Below, one piece after another: positions 1-10,517 of a stretch of DNA of 64,000 nt (within the stretch, counting starts at the first letter, position 1; each line of letters starts with the position of its first letter). The notes beneath the pieces are model-generated. The model made no database searches. It saw only the letters and a list, made by a program, of their open reading frames with translations, and had not been told where the DNA came from. This DNA is from CAVQJU01 sp963755195. Lineage in GTDB: Bacteria > Acidobacteriota > Vicinamibacteria > Vicinamibacterales > CAVVIG01. Position numbers and translations under genes: made by a program. The stretch spans positions 1,550,001 to 1,614,000 of the forward strand of contig CAVWIZ010000002.1 of the NCBI GenBank assembly GCA_963755195.1, written 5' to 3'.

Positions 1-45
1 CGTCGAGCATGTGAACCGTTCGCGCGTGAGCGACGTGGTCACACG

Positions 46-1883
46 TTAGCTCGTCAGCTGCGCGCTGGCGGTCTTGTACTGCAGCTCGAACAGCTTGTAG
101 TAGATCCCGCGCTCGGCGAGCAGTTCCTGGTGGGTCCCCGATTCCCGCAGGTGGCCCTTGTGCAGGACGAGAATCCGGTCCATGTCCTGAATGGTCGACA
201 GGCGGTGCGCGATGGCAATGGTCGTACGGCCCGTCATCAGAACGCGCAGGGCGTCGCGGATGAGGAGCTCCGTTTCCGTGTCGACGCTCGATGTGGCTTC
301 GTCGAGGATGAGCACGCGCGGCTCGAACGCCAGGGCGCGCGCAAACGACAGCAACTGCTTCTGCCCGACCGACAATGTCGCGCCCCGTTCGGCCACGGCG
401 GTGCCGTACGCGTTCGGCAGCCGCTGAATGAATGCGTCCGCATGCACGGACTCGGCGGCCCGCCGCACGCGCTCGTCGTCTACTCCCTGGTTGCCGAGCC
501 GGATGTTGTCGGCGATGGTCCCCGAAAACAGATGCACGTCCTGCAACACGAGGCTGACCAGCCCTCGAAGCTCGGCGAGGTCGAGCTCTCGAATGTCGAT
601 GCCGTCCACGGTGATCCGACCCCGGCTGACGTCGTAGAAGCGGAGCAGAAGATTCGTCAGCGTCGATTTGCCGGCGCCGGTGGCTCCGACGATGCCGACG
701 CGCTGGCCGGGTTTGACTTCGAAGCTGACGTCGCGGAGCACGTATTCGGCTTCGTCTCCGGCATTGTCTCCTGGGCGGGCCCCTACCCCCCGGTCGTTGT
801 ACGCGAACCACACGTTCTCGAAGACGATGTGTCCGGCGGCCGCGGCGGTTGGCCGCACTGGGCCGGTCGGGCGATTGGACGACCACCGGTTCGTCGAGCA
901 AGTTGAAGATCCGCTCGGACGAGGCCATGGCGGACTGGAGTACGTTGAACTTCTCCGACATGTCGCTGATCGGCCGGAAGAAGCGCTGCGAGTACCTGCA
1001 GGAACGCGACCAGGGCGCCCAGCGTCAGCGTGCCTCCGAGGACGCTCGCACCGCCATACCAGATGATCAGCGCCGCCGCGAGCGCGGCGACGACTTCGAT
1101 TGCGGGATAGAACACCGCGTAGTAGAAGATCGAATCGAAGTTCGCGTCGCGATGCTGGCGGTCGATCTCGTCGAAGCGCTCGAAGTTCCTCGCCTCGCGT
1201 CTGAACAGCTGCACCGTCGTCATGCCGGTGATGTTCTCCTGCAGAAAGGCGTTGATGCGCGCGATGAGGCCCCGGACGACGCGGTAGGAATCGCGCACGT
1301 GGCGACGGAACCACTGCGCGATGAGCACGATGAGCGGCAGCACCGCGAAGGAGACGAGCGCCAGCCGCCAGTTCATCCCGACCATGACGGACATGATGCC
1401 AACCAACGTGAACACGTCGCCGAAAATCGTGACGACGCCCGAGGTGAACAGATCGTTCAGGACGTCCACGTCCGAGGTGACCCGCGTCATCAGCCGGCCG
1501 ACGGGGTTGCGGTCGTAGTAGCGAAGGTCGAGCCGCTGCAGGTGCCTGTAGATATCCATCCGCAGGTCGAACATGATTCGCTGTCCGGTCAGCTGCATCG
1601 TCCAGGTCTGGACATACTCGAGCGCGAACGCGGTCACGAGAACGGCCAGGTAGGCCGCGGCGAGCCGGTCGAGGCCTTCCAGACGCCGGACACCGATGTA
1701 CCGATCGATGGCCACCATGACGAGGTAGGGCTGTGCGAGCTGCGCGGCGGCGCCGGCAATGATGGCGGCCAGCGCCACCGCGACCTGACGCCAATGAGGA
1801 CGCAGATAGGCCAGGAGACGCCGCATCAGACGCGCGTCGTACGCTTTTCCGAGAACGTCCTCGTCGTGCACCGAGGTCGTCAC
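46..1883 (-). CDS. ABC exporter half-transporter, second subunit (frameshifted)
   Basis: This is the downstream half of a two-gene ABC exporter of the inner membrane: six membrane helices followed by a nucleotide-binding domain. The membrane domain reads in one frame from the ATG at 1883 to about 1000. The linker (ISDMSEKFNVLQSAMASSER) is in a second frame, and the nucleotide-binding domain is in a third from about 865 to the stop at 46. Two single-base indels explain this, and the restored length is about 610 residues. Walker A is GATGAGKST. Walker B is VLILDEATSSVD with the catalytic Glu, and the H-loop is AHRLST. The signature is LSVGQ instead of LSGGQ. The start overlaps the stop of the upstream partner as ATGA, so the two are co-translated. 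The partner has the complementary defect, as in heterodimeric exporters with one degenerate ATP site. The substrate is unknown. Confidence 0.88.
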
Positions 1884-3694
1884 GACGCGGCCAGCTCCTC
1901 TTCGAGCAGTTGATTCTTGTAGAGCGCGGCGTACAGGCCGCCCCGTGCCACCAGCGTGTCGTGCGTGCCGCGCTCGGCGATGCGGCCGCCCTCGAGCACG
2001 AGGATCTGGTCGGCGTCGCGCACGGTCGAAATGCGGTGCGAGACGATGATCGAGGTGCGTTGGCGCATCACGACGCGCAGACGCGACAGGATCTCTTCCT
2101 CCGTATACGTATCCACGGCCGACAAGGCATCGTCGAGGATCAGGATTTTGGGGTCGATCGCCACGGCACGTGCGAGCGCCGTGCGCTGTTTTTGTCCGCC
2201 CGACAACGTGATGCCACGCTCACCCACCAGCGTCTCATAGCCGCGAGGGAAGTCCGCCACGTCCTTGTCGAGGCGCGCCACGGCCGACGCCGCGAGAATC
2301 CGTTCGTGGCGTGCTGACGTATCGCTCCATGCCGACGCATCGAGCCCGAACGCCACGTTGTCGGCGAGCGTGTCGGAGAAGAGAAACGGCTCCTGCGGGA
2401 CAAACCCGATCGCCCCTCGCAGCTCGGCGAGCGGCATGTCCCGCACATCGACGCCGTCCACGAACACGGTGCCTGGCGGCGGATCGTGCAGCCGCGCGAG
2501 CAGGCTGATGAGCGTGGATTTACCCGAACCGGTCGGTCCGACCAGCGCCACGGTCTGACCCGCCTCGACGCGCACCGAAATTTCGCTCACCACTGGCGTC
2601 GCGCCGTAGCCGAACGTGAGGTGGCGGAATTCGATCTCGCCGCGGATGGCCCGTGGGCCGGGGCTCTTCGCCCCGCCGATCGGCGGGCCTGAAACGTCCG
2701 CCCTACGAGAAAGGTCCGGCATCCCAGGCTGGTCCGCGATGGCCGGCGCGGTTTCGAGCACTTCGAGCATGCGCTTCCACGACGCCATCCCCCGCTGCAG
2801 CATGTTCGTCACCCAGCCAAACGCGATCATCGGCCAGCTGAGGAGCGTCAGGTACGCGTTGAACGCGACGAACTGGCCGACCGTGATGCGTCCGGAAATG
2901 ACGTCGCGGCTGCCGGCCCAGAGCACGACCAGCGCGCCCAGGCCGAGCAACAGCGACATGCAGGGGAAGAAAAGCCCCTGGACCGATATCAGCCTGCGGT
3001 TGCGGCGCAGGTATTCGTCGTTCGCCCGCCGAAAGCGATCGACCTCGGCCTGCTCCTGCCGGTACGCGCGAACGACGCGGACGCCGGACAGGGCCTCCTG
3101 CGCGACCGCGCTCACTTCGGACAACTGCGCCTGAATCTGCTCGAATCGCTTGTGGATCACGCGGCCGAAGTAGCTCACCGAAATCGAGACGAACGGCAGC
3201 GGGATGAGCGCCAGCAGCGTCAATCGCGCGTCAATCGCGATCATCAGCGCCAGGGCGACCACGAAGGTCAGCAGTGTGTTCGACGCATACATCACCGACG
3301 GCCCGATCATCATCCGCACCGCATTGAGGTCGTTGGTGGCGCGCGACATCAGGTCGCCGGTCCGGTGCGTCTGGAAGTACGAGATGGGCAGCGCCTGCAG
3401 GTGCGCGAAGAAGTCGTTGCGCATGTCGTACTCGATCTCGCGCGACACACCGGTGAGAATCCGCCGCATGAGAAACCGGAACACGCCGCTCACGATACCC
3501 ACGGCGAGCAGCAGCGTGCCGTACCCGATGAGCTTGGCCACGGTGACTCCGCGCGTCAGGTCGTCAATGGCGTAGCCAAGCACCCTGGGCGCGACGAGCG
3601 CGACACTGGTCGTGATCACCACGCATCCCAGGCCCAGCAGGAAATCTCGACGGTATCGGAGGGCGTAACCGAGCAGCCGCGTGAACGGAGACAT
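1880..3694 (-). CDS. ABC exporter half-transporter, first subunit
   Basis: This intact 604-residue ABC exporter subunit (MdlA/LmrC-like) of the inner membrane has its transmembrane domain at about residues 1-310 and its nucleotide-binding domain at about 350-590. Walker A is GPTGSGKST (386-394) and the signature is LSGGQ (497-501). Walker B is ILILDDALSAVD, where Asp522 stands in place of the catalytic Glu; the H-loop His is in SHRIST. Asp at this position is the hallmark of the degenerate subunit of heterodimeric exporters such as TM287/288 and LmrCD. Its stop overlaps the start of the next gene by 4 nt, and that protein has a canonical Glu but a degenerate signature. A Pro/Gly-rich insertion near residues 322-350 precedes the nucleotide-binding domain. 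Exported substrate is not predictable (drug or lipid). Confidence 0.93.
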   Translation of the reverse strand: MSPFTRLLGYALRYRRDFLLGLGCVVITTSVALVAPRVLGYAIDDLTRGVTVAKLIGYGTLLLAVGIVSGVFRFLMRRILTGVSREIEYDMRNDFFAHLQALPISYFQTHRTGDLMSRATNDLNAVRMMIGPSVMYASNTLLTFVVALALMIAIDARLTLLALIPLPFVSISVSYFGRVIHKRFEQIQAQLSEVSAVAQEALSGVRVVRAYRQEQAEVDRFRRANDEYLRRNRRLISVQGLFFPCMSLLLGLGALVVLWAGSRDVISGRITVGQFVAFNAYLTLLSWPMIAFGWVTNMLQRGMASWKRMLEVLETAPAIADQPGMPDLSRRADVSGPPIGGAKSPGPRAIRGEIEFRHLTFGYGATPVVSEISVRVEAGQTVALVGPTGSGKSTLISLLARLHDPPPGTVFVDGVDVRDMPLAELRGAIGFVPQEPFLFSDTLADNVAFGLDASAWSDTSARHERILAASAVARLDKDVADFPRGYETLVGERGITLSGGQKQRTALARAVAIDPKILILDDALSAVDTYTEEEILSRLRVVMRQRTSIIVSHRISTVRDADQILVLEGGRIAERGTHDTLVARGGLYAALYKNQLLEEELAAS

Positions 3695-3789
3695 TGCCAG
3701 ACGACTATCTTAGCTGTTATTCTGAGGATGCCTTCCAGCGCAGGCCTCTCCCCAGCGGGCCTTGTACTTTCCGGAGCCGAAGACTGTCT

Positions 3790-4639
3790 ATGACGAATCG
3801 ACCCGCTGTCCGTTTGTACACGTTCACCACCTTGACGCTGGCGCTCCTGCTGATCGTTGTCGGAGCGGCGCCGGCGCGCGCGCAGTTTCAGCCGCGGCCC
3901 GTCGGCGATCCGGCCACGGGCGAGAGTTTCCACATCGAAGGCGCCATCGGTTTCTGGTCGCCTTCGGCCGACATGCACATCGCGAGCACCGGGCTCGGCC
4001 AGATCGGCACGAACATCGACTTCAAGAACGATCTGGGGATGCAGGACCACGGGTTTCCCGAGTTCCACCTGGTGCTGAGGCCCGCGAGAAAACACAAGTT
4101 TCGCCTGCAGTACATCCCGCTCAACTACACGCAGACCGCGACTTCTCAAACGGAGCATCATCTTCAACGGCCAGCTCTATGCGTTGAATCTGCCGATCAA
4201 CTCGACGCTCGACTGGAAGGCGTGGCGCTTCGGGTACGAGTACGACTTCATCTATCGGGATCGCGGGTTCGTGGGGTTCCTGTTCGACATCAAGAACACC
4301 GACGTCAGCGCGACGCTGGCCAGCCCGATACGCTCGGATTTTGCCAGGGCGCAAGCCCCGGTCCCCACCTTTGGCGCGATCTTCCGGGTCTATCCCCTGT
4401 CCAATATTTCGGTGACCGGTGAAATCACCGGGGCCAGCGTCAGCTGGCTGCCCACGTCGCTCATCAAGGACACCGAGGGCCACTTCTTCGACATCGACTT
4501 CTACGGAACGCTGAACTTCACCAACAACGTCGGCGTGCAAGGCGGCTATCGGTCGTTCGACATCGGCTACCTGCTGAAGACCGATAGCGGCGACTTCAAG
4601 CTGAAGGGCCCGTACTTCGGCGTCGTGCTCCGGTACTAA
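3790..4639 (+). CDS. Outer-membrane beta-barrel protein (frameshifted)
   Basis: This is a secreted protein of about 282 residues, probably an outer-membrane barrel. The ATG at 3790 starts a clear signal peptide (charged start, then LTLALLLIVVGAAPARA, cleavage before Q). The mature part has alternating hydrophobic/polar strands typical of outer-membrane barrels (FRLQYIPLNY, WRFGYEYDFIYRD, GVQGGYRSFDIGYLL) and ends in VVLRY, an aromatic C-terminus as used for BAM recognition. The frame changes once near 4140, and the second part runs from there to 4639. It is divergent from the ABC exporter, with 95 bp between the start codons. No specific family was recognised; a role as a porin-like or structural barrel is inference. 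Confidence 0.75.
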
Positions 4640-4683
4640 GACCCGCGAATCCCACGTCCGCACGGTCCCACCGACTTGCACGG

Positions 4684-5628
4684 GTGACCTTCCAAGGCGT
4701 ATGGTGGCCATCGATGAGCCATGACGAATGGGGCCCGATGTGGGTGGGAGGGGCCATCTCATCGCGCGATTCTCCGCCTCCCGCTGTCGGAGTTCTGGTC
4801 GAGTTCGGCGCGCTGTCGCGCCGGGGCGCCGAGCGCCCGGTGAACACCGACCACTATCTGGTGCTGCGCCTGGGCCGGCACCAGGAAACGCTCCTGACGA
4901 GCCTTCCCGCTTCCGAGGTGCCGCGGCGCTTCGACGAGTACGGCTACGCGATGCTGGTTGCCGATGGCGTGGGCGGCCACGGCGAAGCCGCCAGCCGGCT
5001 CGCCGTCGCCACGCTCGCGCACCTGGCCATCCACTTCGGCCGATGGAACGTGAGAATCGATGACGGCATCGCGCAGGAGGTCATGGCGCGCGCCGAACGC
5101 TTCTACCGCAAGGTCGATTCACGGCTGCGGCGCCAACCCAACGACCGCCCGCCCGGGCTGCAAACGACGCTGACGGCTGTCTACAGCGCGGGCCGCGACC
5201 TGTTCCTCGCACATGTCGGACATTCGCGCGCCTATCTGGTCCGCAACCGGGAGATCGTCCGCTTGACGCGCGACCACACGCTCGCGGACGAACCGGCGAG
5301 GGGCAATGGGCCGCTCGTCGACGTCGCGACCGCGACGCGGGACCTTCACCATATCCTGATGGAAACGATCGGCACGGCCGACCCGGCCGGCCCCATGATC
5401 GACATCGACCGTTGTCGCCTCGCGAACGGCGACGTCGTGCTCCTGTGTAGCAACGGGCTGACCGATGTGCTCAGCGAGGCCCAGATTGCCGCGGTCCTCA
5501 GCTCCGACAGCACGCCCCAAGAGCAGTGCGCCACGCTAATCAACCTCGCCGCCGACGCCGGTGCACGCGACGATGTGACCGCAGTGGTGTCGCGCTATTG
5601 CATCCCCGAGGGAGACGACGCCGCCTAG
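4684..5628 (+). CDS. PP2C-family Ser/Thr protein phosphatase
   Basis: This 314-residue cytoplasmic PPM/PP2C phosphatase would remove phosphate from Ser/Thr of proteins phosphorylated by Hanks-type kinases. Metal-binding motifs are visible: the Asp in LVADGVGGHG (about residue 94), GHSRAYL, LTRDHTLA, CSNGLTDVL and the terminal ARDDVTAVV. The first metal motif is NTDHYLV where RxxNED is usual. The start is uncertain: GTG at 4684 or the in-frame ATG at 4714, and the first 35 residues look non-conserved. It stands alone, convergent with the aminotransferase gene, and no kinase gene is adjacent. Confidence 0.88.
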   Translation: MTFQGVWWPSMSHDEWGPMWVGGAISSRDSPPPAVGVLVEFGALSRRGAERPVNTDHYLVLRLGRHQETLLTSLPASEVPRRFDEYGYAMLVADGVGGHGEAASRLAVATLAHLAIHFGRWNVRIDDGIAQEVMARAERFYRKVDSRLRRQPNDRPPGLQTTLTAVYSAGRDLFLAHVGHSRAYLVRNREIVRLTRDHTLADEPARGNGPLVDVATATRDLHHILMETIGTADPAGPMIDIDRCRLANGDVVLLCSNGLTDVLSEAQIAAVLSSDSTPQEQCATLINLAADAGARDDVTAVVSRYCIPEGDDAA

Positions 5629-5688
5629 GACAGGACTGCACGGTGACCGCCGTCACAGGCTGGCCACACCGCCGCACGCGTCCGTCGA

Positions 5689-6877
5689 TCAGTGCGGGCG
5701 CGCGCCGGCGGCGGCCGGGACGAGCTTCGCGAACCTGCGATCGGCTTCGAGCAGCGTCTCGTCTTTCTTGCAGTAGCAGAAGCGCAGCTTCGTCCTGCCC
5801 TTTGCCGCGTTCTTGTAGAAGCTGCTGCCGGGCACGGCCGCCACGCCGACGTCTTTCACCAGATACCGCGCGAACTCGACATCGTCTCTGAATCCGAACC
5901 CGCTGATGTCGGTCATGATGTAGTACGCGCCGTACGGCTTGTAGCAGGTGAAGTGATGGCGCTCGAGGATCTCGAGCAGCACGTCGCGCAGCCGTTGATA
6001 TTTCGCCGCGACGTCGAGGTAGTACTGATCGGGCAGGCCGAGCGCCACCGCTCCGGCTTCCTGGAGCGGGGCCGGCGCGCCGACCGTCAGAAAATCGTGG
6101 ACCTTTCGAATCGCCCCGGTGAGCGACGGCGGCGAAATCGTCCAGCCCACTCGCCACCCGGTGACGCTGTACGTCTTCGACAAGCCGTTGATCGTCACCG
6201 TGCGATCCGACATTCCCGGCAGCGTCGCGATCGGCACGTGCTGATGGCCGTCGTAGATGATGTGCTCGTAGATCTCGTCGGTGATCGCGATCGCGTCCCA
6301 CTTGCGGCAGAGCGCGGCGATGACCTCGAGCTCGTCGCGCGTGAACACCTTGCCCGGTCGGGTTGTTCGGCGTGTTGATGATGATGGCCTTCGTCTTCTC
6401 GTTGAAGGCGGCCGCCAGCTCGTCGGGATCGAACGTCCAATCGGGCTCGTGCAGCGTGACGTATCGCGGCGTGGCGCCCGAAAGAATGGCGTCCGGTCCG
6501 TAGTTCTCGTAGAACGGCTCGAAGACGATCACCTCGTCGCCCGGATCGATGATTGCCATCATCGTCGCCATCGTCGCCTCGGTGCAGCCGCAGCAGACGG
6601 TGACCTGCTCGTCGGCGACGACTTCAAGTCCGTAGCGGCGGGTGAACTCGCGCGCAACCGCCTCGCGCAACGGCCGCGCGCCCCAGGTGACCGCGTACTG
6701 GTTGACGTCGGCGTTGATCGCCGCGCACGCGGCCTGCTTGACCGACGCCGGCGCCGGGAAGTCGGGGAACCCCTGCGACAGGTTGACGCCGCCGTGGGCG
6801 TCGCTCAGCCGAGTCATCTCGCGGATGACCGACTCGGTGAACTGCAGGGCTTTCTTGGAGCCGGTGAGCTTCGACAT
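5689..6877 (-). CDS. PLP-dependent aminotransferase, class I/II (frameshifted)
   Basis: This cytosolic fold-type I aminotransferase is close to the kynurenine/methionine aminotransferase (YbdL, KAT) branch. Evidence is the start MSKLTGSKKALQFTESVI, SQGFPDFPAP, NTPNNPTG, ITDEIYEH (Asp199) and GLSKTYSVTGWRVGW with the Schiff-base Lys234. Corrected length is 395 residues, normal for the family. One extra G in the GGG after ACC near 6354 breaks the frame exactly at NNPTG|KVFTRDEL. The fault is a homopolymer indel, so it is probably a sequencing error. The ATG at 6877 matches the family start. Likely substrates are methionine, glutamine or aromatic amino acids with 2-oxo acids. It is convergent with the PP2C gene and 19 nt upstream of nothing transcribed with it, since the transglycosylase gene ends just before it. 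Confidence 0.88.
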
Positions 6878-6896
6878 GAGAGTGAGAGTATAACGT

Positions 6897-9234
6897 TCAG
6901 GCCGCCGTGCGTCGCTTCCGGACCGGCTTGGCGGCCGCGGGGGCTTTCTTTTTCGGCGCGGCCTTCGCCTTCTTCGTCGCGAGCGCCGGGTCGACGTCCG
7001 ACGCGGCCGCCGCCGCACGCTTGATTCCCGGAATCTCGTCGTCGCCGGTGACGCCGGCCCCAGGGCCATAGATCCGGCGGTAGTCCTCGGCGGTTCCGAG
7101 GATTTTCCTCACGTAATTCTGCGTCTCGGGGTAAGGGATGTCGTCGATGAATTCCTCTCCGGAGAGGCCCGGACGCTCGCTCATCCAGCGATGCACCGGG
7201 CGCTCACCGGCGTTGTAGCTCGCCAGCACCAGGTGCAAGTCGCCGAACTCGCGGATCTTGTCCGCCAGATAGGCCGTTCCGATCCGGATATTCGCTTCCG
7301 GATCGATGAGCGATCTTCGCCGAGTAACTGATCTGGAGCCGCCGCGCATATTGCCTGGCGGTCGGCGGCGCGAGCTGCAGCAGGCCCACAGCCTTGGCGG
7401 GCGATCGAATGTTGGCGACGAACGTGGACTCCTGGGCCGCCAGCGCGGCGACCAGATAGGGGTCGAGGCCGCGTTCGGCCGCGTTCCTCTGGATCGAGTC
7501 CCAGTAGGCCATCGGGAAGATGATTCGGAGGATCTCGCGAGGCAGATGCTCGCCGCCGGCCGCCAGATACTGCGGATAGGCGCGCTTCATGAGGTTGATG
7601 GCGCCGCGGTAGAGGCTGAACTGCTCCGACCCCGACGTCAGCGTCCCCTGTTCGCGATACGTCCACGCAATCGTCGCCGCGATCGGCGACGTGGCTCCCC
7701 ACACCTTTTCGGCATAGCGCAGCTCGTCGATCGCCTGGTCGTAGATCCGCGCGGCGAGCAGTGCGCGGACAACCGCCGCGTTGGGCGGCAGCGGCGACAC
7801 AGGCAGAGGACCCTCGTCAGTTGTTCCAGCCTCTGACGGCGTTCCTGCCCCTGGCCCGGCCGCTCCAGCGCGGGAGACGACGAGCCGGCGCTCGGGCATG
7901 CGGCCGTCCAGACGCGCGACCGCCAGGCGCCCGTAGTAACTGTTCAGATAGTCCAGCGCCGCGACCGTGTATCGCGCCTGCGCCTGTGGTCGTTCGCCGA
8001 GCGCATCGTGCGCGCGGCCCGACCAGTACAGCCACGCGGGACGATAATCGGACCGCGGGAAATCAGTCGCCGCGCTCGCGAAGACCCGTGCCGTCTCGCG
8101 GTACTCCTTGTTCCGGTACGCTCTCCATCCGATTTTCCAGGCCGCGCGTTCGGCATAGCGACCCTTGGGAAACTTCTCGTACAGCTCGCGGAACGCCAGA
8201 TCGGCGGCATCGTCGTCGTCCTCACGGATGTAGGACGTACCGAGGTTGTTCAGCGCCTCCTCGGCCCAGTTCTCTGTCGGAAACTCGGTGACGACGCGGT
8301 GGATCAATTCGAGGTACCGACTGCGGTCGCCAAGGTCGTGGAGGGCGAGAGCTTCGAAATACAGGGCTTCGGCCTGACGCGGTCCGTTCTCGAGATATGG
8401 GCGGACGCCGTCGCGCGTGTTGCGGGGGCGTTTGAGGAAGTAGTCGGCCTCGGCCAGACGGAGACGCACCAGATTGCGGTCGGCCCCTTCCGTCGAAGGC
8501 CTGAGCCGGTCAAAGGCGGCTCGCGCGGGCCCGAACTGCTTGGCGGCAAAGAGCCGCTCGGCGCGGTTCAGCTCGCGTCGGTATCGGGGGTTGCCCGGTC
8601 CGATCGGCTCGTTGCCGAGCTCCGCGGCGGCCGCATCCGACGACTCGCTGAACGGATACTCGAAATACACGCGTTCGAATGCCGCCGTCGCCTTTTCGTC
8701 GGCGCCAATCGATCTGGCGGTCTTCCCCACCCGCATGAGCACCTGGTCCGGCATCGTGGTGGCCATGACCGCCAGCCGCTCGTAGACGGCAAGTGCTGCC
8801 GCCCGATCGCCGAGCGCTTCGTGACACTCGGCTTCGCGCAACGCGGAGCCTTCGACCAGGAAGCCCGTCAACGCGTGCGCCTGAAGCGCCTGGAACGTGG
8901 CGCGCGCCTCGGCGGGCCGACCGAGATGGAGTTGGGCCAGTCCTTTATAAAACTCGACGTACGCACCGAGCGGACCGTCCTGGGCGGTCGCCGGGTGCGT
9001 CAGCAGCGTCAGCGCTTTCGCATGGCTGCCGTCGAGCTCGAACGTGATGGCCGTCGCGAGATTGGCCTCTGCCGCCGTCCTGACCCGACCCTTTTCCGGA
9101 GCCATCCAGAGCTGTGAGAGGTCGCGAGGCAGGCGCGGGTGGTCGGTCGGCCGCAACACGATGGAAGACTGCGGCTCCGCGCGCCCCACAGCCGTGGCGG
9201 CCAGGAAGAGCGCCGCCAACAGGGTCCGCTTCAC
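6897..9234 (-). CDS. TPR-containing soluble lytic transglycosylase (Slt70-like, frameshifted)
   Basis: This periplasmic murein lytic transglycosylase cleaves the MurNAc-GlcNAc bond with formation of the 1,6-anhydro end. The GTG at 9234 overlaps the stop of the upstream GAF gene as GTGA and starts a signal peptide (VKRTLLAALFLAATAVGRAE). Residues about 30-570 are helical TPR-like repeats, as in the Slt70 doughnut. The catalytic domain has AAQESTF (Glu about 602), GLLQLAPPTA and the LVLASYNAGE motif. One extra base near 7312 separates QISYSAK from SLIDPEANIRIG. The tail is very Lys/Ala/Pro-rich (about 40 residues), an unusual basic extension that could bind DNA-like or acidic polymers, though this is not shown. 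Corrected length is about 778 residues. Confidence 0.88.
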
Positions 9235-10341
9235 GACACGCTCGGGTTCGCGAACAGGCTCGCGTCGCCTCCACCCAGCGTGCGAACGAGCTCGGCATGA
9301 AAGCATTCAGACGCGCCCCGCCGGTGCGCCGGCACGCGCTGTTCGTAGAGCGATCGCGCCCGCGCGATCTCGCCTCCCAGGCGTGTCGCCAGATCGCGAT
9401 CGCGCCGCCCGGCGACGACGGCCTCTTCGTGGTACAGCTTGATCTCCGAAATGAGAAGGCGCGCGTAACGCTGCGCGGCCTCATCTTGTTGGGCGTCTTC
9501 GCCGCCGGCCGTGACGCCGGGAGCGCCGCCGGCGCCTGCGCGGCTCTGCGACCCGGTGTCGGCTCCAATGATCGAGCGGGCGGCCTTGAACGCCGTCGTG
9601 GCTTCGAGCGCCCGCGCGGCGTGCCTGGCCAGCACTTCGAGAGCCGCGGGGTCAGGGTTCACGGTTCCCGGTTCAGGGTTCTTCCCCTGATCGTCGGCGT
9701 ACAGGACGGCCACGACCTCGCCCGCCAGGGCAATCGGGATGGCCATCGCATTGATTTTTCCGACGCCGACCAGCTTCGCAAACAGGGGCACCGGCTTACC
9801 GGACGCGCTCGTGGAGCTTGCGCGCTTGCGCTCGACCGCATCGGCGACGATGTTCGCGTCGCCGAGTGGGAGCTCGATTGGACAATCTTCGTCGAACGAT
9901 GCCGGGAAGCCGACGAAGCGCCAGCGGCGGAGGCGATTGCCGCTCACCAGCAGGACGCCGACGCGCGAGGCTGCGTGGGCGGCGCTCCCGGCGAGGGTGT
10001 CGAGGATTTCGCTGAGCGAACGCGCCTCGTCGATGGCCCGAACGCCCTCGACAAGCCCGTCGAGAGCGGTCCGGTCGGCTCCCGCTCGATCCGATGCGGC
10101 TCGCTCGGCTGCGGCTCGTCGGCCGTGCGGCCCGTTCGGCTGCGGCTCGTTCGGTTGTGGCGCGCTCGGATGCCACAACCGCGGCCAGTTCGGCCGCCTG
10201 AGCGGCAACCGCGGCGTCGCGGTCGGCTTTCGCAGACGCGGAGAGCTCGTCCGCAATGGCCTGCAACTCGCGACTGATCTCGTCGCGCAGGCGATCGCCC
10301 AGGGTATCGACGGCGGTTTTGAGAGAATCGTCAAATGTCAT
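9231..10341 (-). CDS. GAF-domain protein with N-terminal coiled coil (frameshifted)
   Basis: This is a cytoplasmic protein of about 369 residues. The true N-terminus begins at the ATG at 10341 (MTFDDSLKTAVDTLGDRL) and continues as an Ala/Glu/Arg-rich coiled coil (about residues 20-85). The frame then changes near 10120. The second part holds a GAF-like sensor domain (SLSEILDTLAGSAAH, VGVLLVSGNRLRRWRF, NAMAIPIALAGEVVAVLYAD), followed by a helical tail with LISEIKLYHEEAV. It is translationally coupled to the transglycosylase (GTGA overlap). No output domain is visible, so it could be an adaptor or sensor for cell-wall turnover; this is inference from the coupling only. Confidence 0.72.
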
Positions 10342-10398
10342 GATCGTCTGACCTGAGGGCCGTGCTGGGAGTGCAGGCTTGCCTGTTCTATCGGCTGT

Positions 10399-10404
10399 AT
10401 TATA
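10399..10404 (-). promoter_or_regulatory. Candidate -10 box of the GAF/transglycosylase operon
   Basis: A perfect TATAAT lies on the minus strand 58 nt upstream of the GAF start codon. The -35 position at 17-nt spacing (CACTGT) is a poor match, so this is a candidate only. Confidence 0.4.
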
Positions 10405-10429
10405 CGACAACTCCAATGAGTACAGTGAT

Positions 10430-10464
10430 TTGACCGGACGTTTCACAGAGACACGTGGTACAAT
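10430..10464 (+). promoter_or_regulatory. Candidate promoter of tmRNA
   Basis: TGGTACAAT at 10456-10464 is an extended -10 element (TGnTAcAAT), 54 nt before the mature tmRNA 5' end. This leaves a short leader for RNase P to remove. TTGACC at 10430-10435 is consensus-like but 23 nt away, too far for a standard -35, so the extended -10 is the main evidence. Confidence 0.4.
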
Positions 10465-10517
10465 GGCGGCCAGCCAGAACACGAGCTGGCCCCATAGCCT
10501 TTTCGGTCTCTCATCAT

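Noticed and set aside
1..45. Coding content before the first gene
   Set aside because: The 45 bases are too short and show no motif that can be assigned.
130..906. Long plus-strand open frame of 258 codons across the ABC gene
   Set aside because: It is antisense to the nucleotide-binding domain and has no protein-like motifs; high GC makes such mirror frames common.
5643..5656. GTGAC-CGCC-GTCAC hairpin between the convergent phosphatase and aminotransferase genes
   Set aside because: A 5-bp stem without a T-run is too weak to call a terminator.
8008..9117. Plus-strand open frame of 369 codons inside the lytic transglycosylase gene
   Set aside because: Composition is that of an antisense frame, and the minus-strand gene has clear TPR and Slt motifs.
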